This document shows positions 25,871 through 32,398 of a stretch of 64,000 bases of DNA, piece after piece (the first letter of the stretch is position 1; every line of letters starts with the position of its first letter). The notes beneath the pieces are model-generated. The model ran no database searches. It saw only the letters and a list, made by a program, of their open reading frames with translations, and was not told the DNA's origin. The DNA is taken from assembly GCA_963776935.1 (NCBI GenBank), contig CAVZOP010000009.1:186001-250000 (forward strand). Reading direction: 5' to 3'. Made by a program: the position numbers and the translations under genes. Source of the DNA: JALOLG01 sp963776935 (GTDB lineage: Bacteria; Actinomycetota; Acidimicrobiia; Acidimicrobiales; Ilumatobacteraceae).

Positions 25871-28464
25871 GTCGCCGCCAGCTCACGCTGGCGACGCGCT
25901 TCGTTCCACGTGCGCAGGAGGTGCCCGGCGTCGTCGAACTCCACGTCGGTCGGCGCCAGGGCGGTGAGCACCGCGGACGTGACCGCCTGCCGGAAAGGTT
26001 CGGCGTCAGCGGGGCTGAGCAGCCCGTTCTCGACGGCCGCGACGTCGGCGATGCGCACCCACTCACGCGCGAGCAGCTGGAGCACGGACGCCCGCTCGAA
26101 GCCTTCCCACGTGAACGTCGGGCCCGATTCCGTGACACCGCGCCACGCGTCCATGTAGTGGCGCAGCAGTGCGAGCACGCCGGGCGAGACGCCGATCGCC
26201 CGGCCCGACGTGCCGGACAGCATCTCGACGACATGCTCGGCGAAGTCGAGCGACACCTTGGCCGAGCTGGCGGTCACCGGTCCGATCCGCACCGCCACCA
26301 GATCGCTGTCGACGCGTCGGCGGACGGGCGATGCACTGACCGATGCGGTCCGATCGAGGAAGCCCTCGACGGCGTCGGCGCGGAGCGGTTCGGACAAGTA
26401 GAAGCCCTGCCCGCGCTGACAGCCGAGCCGTTGGAGCACCTCCAGTTGGTCGGCATCCTCGATGCCCTCGGCGATCGTCCGCAGCCGCAGGGCGCGCCCC
26501 ATCCGCAGCACGGTGTTCACCAGTACCGCCCGATCGGGATGGGTGTCGATGCCTTCGATGAAGCTCTTGTCGATCTTCAACACGTCGATCGGGAGCTGCT
26601 GTAGATACGACAACGACGAGTACCCCGTACCGAAGTCGTCGAGGGCGATGCCGACGCCGACCTGCTTGAGATCGTGCAGGCACGTCACCGCCTGCGGGTC
26701 GGCCATCACCGTCTCGGTCACCTCGAGCACCAATGCCGAGGACGGGATGCCGGTCGCGATCAGCGCCGAACGGACCTGGTCGACGAAGTCGTTGTCCTGA
26801 AGCTGGTTCGGTGAGACGTTGACACCGACGAGGAGACCGTCCTGTCCGGCCAGGCTGCGCCAGGTGGCGAGATCGTGACACGCCGTCTCGAGGACCAGCT
26901 TGCCGAGCGGCACGATCAGGCCGGTCGCGTCGGCGATCGGGATGAACTCGTTGGGGCCGACGACGCCACGCACCGGGTGGTTCCAACGTGCGAGCGCCTC
27001 GAACCCGGACACCTGGAGGGTCGCCAGATCCATGACGGGCTGGTACACGACCTCGATCTGGTCCGAGCCGAGCGCGACACGCAGTTCTGCCTCGAGCGCG
27101 AGACGGTCCTGGACGACCACTTCCATCGCCGGGTCGAACACCAGCATCCGGCCCCTTCCCTCGCGCTTCGCGGCGTACAACGCGATGTCGGCGTGGCGAA
27201 GGAGGTCCGAAGGGCTGGCGCCGTCACGGACGAGATCGGCGCCGGCGGAGCAACCGAGCACGACGGGTCGGCCGGCCACCACGATCGGCCTCGAGATCGC
27301 GGCCGACAGGCGTTCCACGATCGAGTCGACCTCGCTCGTGTCGCTGGCGTCCGTCAGGAGGATCGCGAACTCGTCGCCACCCATGCGGGCGACGAGGTCG
27401 CCGGGCCGTACGGTCCCGCTGAGGCGTCGCGACACCTCGACGAGCACGTCGTCGCCGGCCTGGTGGCCGAAGGCGTCGTTCACTGCCTTGAACCCGTCGA
27501 GGTCGACCACGACGATGGCGCCAATCGGTGATCGGCCAACGGGTGATCGGTCAAGGGGTGATCGGGCGGTGTCGGGCGTCGTGCCGAGATGGCGCGCCAG
27601 CCGACGCTCGAGCTGGGTCCGGTTGGCGAGCCCGGTGAGCGGATCGTGGAACGCCCGGTGTGCCAGTTCGGCGAGGCTGTCCTCGAGTCGCGACGCCATG
27701 GTGTTGACCACGCCCGCGACCGAGCGGAACTCCCGGTCGCCATCGACTTCGATGCGGTGTCCGAGACCGTCGACCGCGAACTGTTCGAGCCCCAGTTCGA
27801 GGTCGCGGAGCGGGACGTAGAGCGCCCGGCGCAGATGCCGGAGGAGGACCATCGTCGCCGCGACGGCGGCGATCAGCACGACGCCGACGAGCACGAGGAT
27901 CCGGTTCGATCGCTGGGACACCGCGGCGGTGTCGACGACGACCTGCTCGCTTCCCAGTTGGTTGATCGCGTCCAGCTGGGCCAACGCCTCGACTGCGTCC
28001 GTGTCGGCGAGAACGCGGAAGCCGACGAGATCGAGCTCACCGCTGTCCAGTGCCGAGTCATGGGCGACGAGGTCGAGCACGTGTTGGCGGGCATCCCACA
28101 GCCGTTCGTCGTCGTCCGGGTCGAGCACCGATCGGGCCTCGTCGAATGCCGCCATCACCGTGCCGACCTGCTTGGCAAACGTGCGCTCGACCCGTGCGCC
28201 CTGCAGTTCGGCTTCGCCGATCGAGAGCAGGTCGTTCAACTCCTGGCGGACATTGTCGACGGCGTGACGCTCGCCGACCGCTCGGTTGGCGATCTTCTCG
28301 ATCGCCGCGTTCGAGTCGAGCGTGCTCACGATCCCGAGCAGCGCGACCGCGAAGCACGGCAGCAGCATTCCCCAGAGCCCGCGCCGCAGCCGATCCTCGA
28401 ACGATCGCGGGCTGTCGTGTGGCACGTAGTTGCTATCGGGCGTGCTGCGGTCGGCTTGACTCAC
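25861..28464 (-). CDS. Membrane GGDEF-EAL cyclic-di-GMP enzyme with HAMP domain
   Basis: An 867-residue protein. A hydrophobic segment near the start (GMLLPCFAVALLGIVSTL), an extracytoplasmic helical region, a second helix (ILVLVGVVLIAAVAATMVLL) and a HAMP linker precede the GGDEF domain. That domain retains RMGGDEFAIL, and the EAL domain retains FEALARWNHPVRG and LDDFGTGYSSLSYL, so both cyclase and phosphodiesterase sites look intact. About 170 residues after EAL form a C-terminal extension with SGTSGRAIGVSPGVLALL that I do not recognise. Between HAMP-linked GGDEF start and core lies a short imperfect tandem repeat (DRSPVGRSPIG). Likely a two-way c-di-GMP regulator responding to an envelope signal. 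Confidence 0.9.
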   Translation of the reverse strand: MSQADRSTPDSNYVPHDSPRSFEDRLRRGLWGMLLPCFAVALLGIVSTLDSNAAIEKIANRAVGERHAVDNVRQELNDLLSIGEAELQGARVERTFAKQVGTVMAAFDEARSVLDPDDDERLWDARQHVLDLVAHDSALDSGELDLVGFRVLADTDAVEALAQLDAINQLGSEQVVVDTAAVSQRSNRILVLVGVVLIAAVAATMVLLRHLRRALYVPLRDLELGLEQFAVDGLGHRIEVDGDREFRSVAGVVNTMASRLEDSLAELAHRAFHDPLTGLANRTQLERRLARHLGTTPDTARSPLDRSPVGRSPIGAIVVVDLDGFKAVNDAFGHQAGDDVLVEVSRRLSGTVRPGDLVARMGGDEFAILLTDASDTSEVDSIVERLSAAISRPIVVAGRPVVLGCSAGADLVRDGASPSDLLRHADIALYAAKREGRGRMLVFDPAMEVVVQDRLALEAELRVALGSDQIEVVYQPVMDLATLQVSGFEALARWNHPVRGVVGPNEFIPIADATGLIVPLGKLVLETACHDLATWRSLAGQDGLLVGVNVSPNQLQDNDFVDQVRSALIATGIPSSALVLEVTETVMADPQAVTCLHDLKQVGVGIALDDFGTGYSSLSYLQQLPIDVLKIDKSFIEGIDTHPDRAVLVNTVLRMGRALRLRTIAEGIEDADQLEVLQRLGCQRGQGFYLSEPLRADAVEGFLDRTASVSASPVRRRVDSDLVAVRIGPVTASSAKVSLDFAEHVVEMLSGTSGRAIGVSPGVLALLRHYMDAWRGVTESGPTFTWEGFERASVLQLLAREWVRIADVAAVENGLLSPADAEPFRQAVTSAVLTALAPTDVEFDDAGHLLRTWNEARRQRELAATPA

Positions 28465-28722
28465 GAACAGGCGTTATCTCGTCGACATCGGCGATTGAAC
28501 CCGCGGGGGCGATCGGTGCGGCGCACGTTTTGTTCACGGATACGACACTGGAGTCGCGCCGTTCTCGGGCCGATGAAGCCCTGATGCGACTCGTGGACCT
28601 GCCGCCCAGAGGTTCCCGAGACGGGCTGGGGTACCCGATTCCGAACCTTGTCTGTGTGCCGGCAGTGATGCCGGCGACAGCGGCGGGGCGCGCGCCACTA
28701 CCCCTGGAGAGCCGGTGGCGCC
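28465..28722. other. Divergent promoter region with possible structured leader
   Basis: 258 bases separate the GGDEF-EAL gene from the membrane flavin reductase-like gene. A perfect 7-bp stem, GCCGGCA / TGCCGGC (28658-28675), is closed by the tetraloop GTGA, a GNRA-type loop, and another stem pairs AGGTTC (28610-28615) with GAACCT (28643-28648). I could not match this to a known riboswitch consensus. Confidence 0.4.
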
Positions 28723-30030
28723 ATGTCGTTGATCCTCGAGCGATCTTCGATCGGTCACGTTTCGGAGACGATCCCACACGTCGCGGCCGATCGGCATCGG
28801 GGAAGGCTCCGTAAGGACCCAGGTGCCCACGCCCGGCGCGTGTGGTTCGGCGTGGCCGTTGTCGTCAACGGACTGATCGCCCTCGTGGCCGCGAGCACCG
28901 GGCGCGTCGTCGATCACGCCGTGGAGGCGTCGCTGCTGGTGTTCTGCGTGTCGATCGGAGCCCGTCACGACGGTCTCGTGCGTCTCGCGTTCGCGACCGG
29001 CCGAAAGATCAGGTCGTATCGGCTCCATCAGTTGACCTACCACCTCGGCCAGCTGCACCGGGCGATGGCGATCGCCGGTACAGCATGGTTCGTCGTCGCC
29101 ATCGGGGTCGCCGTGGCGCACGGCGACGGCCTGGGGCGTGCGCTCGGGCTCGTCGTTCTGATGATCCTCGTCACGATGATGTGGACGGCGCGCAACGCCG
29201 TCCGGCACGCGCACCACAACCGCTTCGAGCATGTCCACCGTTATGGCGGGTGGGCCGCCTTGGCAACTCTCGTGGTGCTGGTGATGCGCCACGTCGCGGC
29301 GTCGATGCCTTCTGGTGCCGGGATCGTCGACGTCGTCGGCGCACCGTCTGTGGTCTTGCTCGTGGTGATGGTGGCGCTCGTGGTGCATCCGTGGCTCGGT
29401 GTCAAGCGCCTTCCGTGTGAGGTGGCCGGAGTGACCGACGACGTCGTCGTGCTGGCGCTGCCGGGCACGCGATCGCTCGGGCAATACGTCCGTGTGAGTC
29501 GCGAGGGCAAGGAGTGGCACGCCTTCGCCGTCGCGGCAACGGGAAGCGAAGGCCAGGGTCGGTTCAGTCTGGTGATCCGACGGGCCGGGGACTGGACCGC
29601 CAAGTTGGGCCGTGACGCCGCGTCCGGACAGGGTCCGACCCACCTGTTCGTCCGGCGCATGCGCGGCTACGGGTTCATGTATCACGCTCAGACCTACGAG
29701 CGAGTCCTCTTCGTCGCCACCGGTGCTGGGATCGGTCCAGTGCTCCCGTACCTCGTCGATCCGTCCACCATCGACTACGAGTGCCTGTGGATCGGGAGGA
29801 ACCACCGCGAGACGATCGGTGACGAGCTCGTCAGCCGCATCCTCGAGAGCGGGCGGGTGACGCTCATCGACTCCGAGTCGGGACGTCCCGACATCGGCCG
29901 GCGCGTCGCTGAGATCGCCGAGCGTTTCCAGGCCGTGTTCATCGTGAGCAACGCACACGTGCGAGACGAGGTCGCGCGCGTCTGCGAGCGGCTCGACGTC
30001 CCGTGGTACGGCCCGACGTTCGACTCGTAG
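28723..30030 (+). CDS. Membrane protein with C-terminal FAD/NAD ferredoxin-reductase-like domain
   Basis: A 435-residue protein. The first 240 residues contain about six membrane helices, among them VWFGVAVVVNGLIALVA, AIAGTAWFVVAIGVAVA, LVVLMILVTMMWTA and VVLLVVMVALVVHPWL. Several His residues lie near helix ends (RLHQLTYHLGQLH, RHAHHNRFEHVHRY) as possible haem or metal ligands. The C-terminal half resembles ferredoxin-NADP reductases: a flavin-binding barrel (QYVRVSREGKEWHAFAVA) and an NAD motif FVATGAGIGPVLPYL. It may carry electrons across the membrane, but the acceptor is unknown. The neighbouring genes are both cyclic-di-GMP-type signalling proteins. Confidence 0.7.
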   Translation: MSLILERSSIGHVSETIPHVAADRHRGRLRKDPGAHARRVWFGVAVVVNGLIALVAASTGRVVDHAVEASLLVFCVSIGARHDGLVRLAFATGRKIRSYRLHQLTYHLGQLHRAMAIAGTAWFVVAIGVAVAHGDGLGRALGLVVLMILVTMMWTARNAVRHAHHNRFEHVHRYGGWAALATLVVLVMRHVAASMPSGAGIVDVVGAPSVVLLVVMVALVVHPWLGVKRLPCEVAGVTDDVVVLALPGTRSLGQYVRVSREGKEWHAFAVAATGSEGQGRFSLVIRRAGDWTAKLGRDAASGQGPTHLFVRRMRGYGFMYHAQTYERVLFVATGAGIGPVLPYLVDPSTIDYECLWIGRNHRETIGDELVSRILESGRVTLIDSESGRPDIGRRVAEIAERFQAVFIVSNAHVRDEVARVCERLDVPWYGPTFDS

Positions 30031-30058
30031 GACCGGATCACGCCCGTACGCCCTTAGG

Positions 30059-31795
30059 GTGAAGCGTGATTGGAACGTGCTGATGCATGACAAGTCGGAT
30101 CCCCACCGCTCCGAATCGGTGGGCGTCGATCTGGTCGACGTCGATCCGGTGACGCAGGCGCTCTCCGGTGCCTTCCGCCAGTCCCCGATCGCGATGGTGG
30201 TGTTCTCGGCCGCCGGAGTCATCGAGCACGTCAACGACGCGATGGCGCGCACGGTCGGGGTCCCGGCGAAGCAGCTGGTCGGCCGCACGGCTGATTCGGT
30301 GGTGCATCCCGACGACGTCGACATGATCGCCCGCTTCGCGCAGTTCGAATCGGATCGCGATCCGGTGGCGCTCGATCACCGTGTCATCCGCGCCGACGGC
30401 GAGGTCAGGTGGCTGCGGAGCAACATCGTCGCGCTCGAGCACGGCGGGACACACTCGTACTTCGTCCAGTCGGTCGATCACACGACGTCGAGACGTCGCG
30501 ACATTCAGCTCCGAGCGATCGATCCCGTCACGGGATTGCTCACCCGGGACGGCCTGATGGCGAAGTTCGACGACCTGATCGCGGCCCACCCAGGTCGCAA
30601 CATCGCCCCGTACGCGCTCTTCGCCGTCGACATCGACGACTTCCGTGGCGTGAACGACCGCCTCGGCCCGCTCGCCGCCGACCGCGCGCTGTATCTCGTC
30701 GGTGCGTGCATCCGCGCCGCGTTTCCTGTCGGGGTTGCTGTGGCGCGCGTCGGAGCCGACGTCTTCGTCGCCCTCGCCCCCGGCATGCAGGCGGGCCAGG
30801 CGACGCTGTCAGTCGAACGGCTTCTCGGTGGGCTCAAGGCATCGGCGATCGGACTCGGGCTGCCGGCCCTGGGCTACAAGCTGGGTGCGGTCGCCGTCGC
30901 GGGGAACGATGTCGACCCGGCGGCGGCAGTGCAGCTGGTCGAACAACGGGCCCAGGATCCGGCGACGACTTCGGAAGGCGGTGCCGCCGAGATCACGTCG
31001 GGCTCTTCGGCGCTGGTGTCGTCGGAAGCACAGTCATTGCTCGCGCAGTCGTTGGAGGTCTCCGAGTGGGCCTCGGCGCTCGAGACGGCGATCGAAGCTG
31101 GTGCGTACATCGCCGTCGGTGAACCGCTCCGGGCGATGCACCAGGGTCTCGAGGCGCTGCAGCGGTTCGAGCTGTTCGTTCGGCTCGTCATGCCCGACCA
31201 CAAGTGGGTGTCGCTCCCCAAGTTCGAGCCGCTCGCGCAGCGCCTCGGCCGCGCTCCAGACGTCGACCGATGGATGGTCACGTACGCGGTCGACATGTTG
31301 CGCTCGGACCCGAGCCTGGAGCTGGAGGTCAACGTGTCGCGGCCGACGCTCGGTGACGCCGCGTTCATCGATCATCTGGCGAATGAGATCCGTGCGCATC
31401 CCGTCAACGCCGCGCACCTGCTGCTGGCCGTGACCGAGCGCGACGTGGCCGACGACGTCCGCCAAGCGCTCACGTTCTCCGAAGCGGTCAAGTCGAGCGG
31501 CGTCGGCATCTGCCTCGACGAGCATGGCTCGGTCGCCGACGGGGTGCGATATCTCAGCCTCATCGGCGCAGCGCGCGTGAAGCTCACCGGCCGGTACGTC
31601 AGGGGCGCCAAGCAGAGCGGCTCCGATCGAGCGATGATCGGTGTGCTCGCGGGCGCGGCACACGAGCTCGGCATCGAGGTCGCCGCGCCATTCGTCACCG
31701 ACGACTCGGTCTACGCGATCCTCCGCGCGGCCGGGGTCGACCTGGCCCAGGGTCGACTCATCGGCCACGCCGCCCGGCTCACGCCAGCTGACTGA
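30059..31795 (+). CDS. PAS protein with degenerate GGDEF and EAL domains
   Basis: About 578 residues. A PAS domain (residues about 40-140: SPIAMVVFSAAGVIEHVNDA, then VVHPDDVDMIARF) is followed by a GGDEF-like domain in which the motif reads RVGADVF instead of GGDEF, and an EAL-like domain reading GEPLRAM in place of EALLR, with LDEHGS where DDFGTG is expected. Both catalytic sites look lost. It is therefore a likely c-di-GMP-independent or receptor-type signalling protein. Start may be GTG 30059 or ATG 30083. It lies 28 bases after the membrane flavoprotein gene on the same strand. Confidence 0.82.
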   Translation: MKRDWNVLMHDKSDPHRSESVGVDLVDVDPVTQALSGAFRQSPIAMVVFSAAGVIEHVNDAMARTVGVPAKQLVGRTADSVVHPDDVDMIARFAQFESDRDPVALDHRVIRADGEVRWLRSNIVALEHGGTHSYFVQSVDHTTSRRRDIQLRAIDPVTGLLTRDGLMAKFDDLIAAHPGRNIAPYALFAVDIDDFRGVNDRLGPLAADRALYLVGACIRAAFPVGVAVARVGADVFVALAPGMQAGQATLSVERLLGGLKASAIGLGLPALGYKLGAVAVAGNDVDPAAAVQLVEQRAQDPATTSEGGAAEITSGSSALVSSEAQSLLAQSLEVSEWASALETAIEAGAYIAVGEPLRAMHQGLEALQRFELFVRLVMPDHKWVSLPKFEPLAQRLGRAPDVDRWMVTYAVDMLRSDPSLELEVNVSRPTLGDAAFIDHLANEIRAHPVNAAHLLLAVTERDVADDVRQALTFSEAVKSSGVGICLDEHGSVADGVRYLSLIGAARVKLTGRYVRGAKQSGSDRAMIGVLAGAAHELGIEVAAPFVTDDSVYAILRAAGVDLAQGRLIGHAARLTPAD

Positions 31796-31810
31796 CGCGC
31801 TCGGTGGCGA

Positions 31811-32281
31811 TCATGTCGGCGGCATGTACGGCAGCCGTGTCCCGTCCGGCACCAACCGATGGCGGCTGATCGTTCGTCCGGTCACATTGTCCGGGACGAT
31901 CCGCATCCAACGGTCTCGCGTCCCAGGGGCCCACGGGTGGACGGACAGCACTGCCAGCGAAGCGATCTCGGCGGGATCGGTCACCTCGTGCAGCGTTCCG
32001 CGCACGAGGACGCTCCACCCCGACTCGGCCACGTGATCGGTGTGATCGGCCTCGAACGCCACCCTGGATCCGTGACTCAGCTCGACGAAGGGGGCGTCGG
32101 CGCTCGTGCGGAACACGATCGTCTGGTCGGCGATCGCGCAGTTGACGGGCAGCGCGCCCGGCTCCCCGTCGTCGCAGTACACGACTCGACCGAACGAGGA
32201 CCGAGCGAGCAGTCGCCAGCACACATCATCGACCAACTGGTCGTAGTTGATGACGTATTCGGCTTCGTTGGCGGTGTCCAT
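31811..32281 (-). CDS. Pyridoxamine 5'-phosphate oxidase-like (split-barrel flavin-binding) protein
   Basis: A 156-residue split beta-barrel protein. CWRLLARSSFGRVVYCDDGE, VNCAIADQTIVFRTSAD and GSRVAFEADHTDHVAESGWS follow the pattern of the PNPOx-like family, whose members bind FMN or F420. It probably does not make vitamin B6. ATG at 32281 follows GGAGGAGAAG. It is divergent from the GNAT-CoA ligase, and two copies of a palindromic motif lie between the two genes. Similar proteins occur in mycobacterial dormancy regulons. Confidence 0.83.
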   Translation of the reverse strand: MDTANEAEYVINYDQLVDDVCWRLLARSSFGRVVYCDDGEPGALPVNCAIADQTIVFRTSADAPFVELSHGSRVAFEADHTDHVAESGWSVLVRGTLHEVTDPAEIASLAVLSVHPWAPGTRDRWMRIVPDNVTGRTISRHRLVPDGTRLPYMPPT

Positions 32282-32334
32282 CGACTTCTCCTCCGGTCAC
32301 CGCCATCGTCTCCGCGTCGTCACCCTCCGCGCAA

Positions 32335-32348
32335 GGGCCGAACGACCC
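32335..32348. promoter_or_regulatory. DosR-like palindrome, site B
   Basis: GGGCCGAACGACCC lies 53 bases upstream of the PNPOx-like start and 50 bases upstream of the GNAT-CoA ligase start. It shares GGGCCGAA-x-G-x-CCC with the site at 37115-37128, and 10 of 14 positions agree with the core of the mycobacterial DosR box (GGGACTWWAGTCCC). Confidence 0.5.
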
Positions 32349-32355
32349 TGTCACC

Positions 32356-32369
32356 AGGACGTTCGGCCG
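32356..32369. promoter_or_regulatory. DosR-like palindrome, site C (reverse orientation)
   Basis: AGGACGTTCGGCCG, read on the other strand as CGGCCGAACGTCCT, keeps the GGCCGAA-C-G-x-CC core of sites A and B. It is 21 bases from site B centre to centre, about two helical turns, as seen for paired response-regulator sites. Confidence 0.45.
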
Positions 32370-32398
32370 CTCTATCGTCCCAGTTCACTGGAGGGTCT

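Noticed and set aside
27520..27560. Imperfect tandem GGTGATCGG repeats as a possible regulatory array
   Set aside because: They are inside the GGDEF-EAL coding frame and encode DRSPVG-type low complexity, so they are an internal coding repeat, not a separate element.
31859..32398. N-terminal extension of the GNAT-CoA synthetase frame
   Set aside because: It is antisense to the PNPOx-like gene and crosses the shared promoter; GTG 32399 has a good ribosome site.
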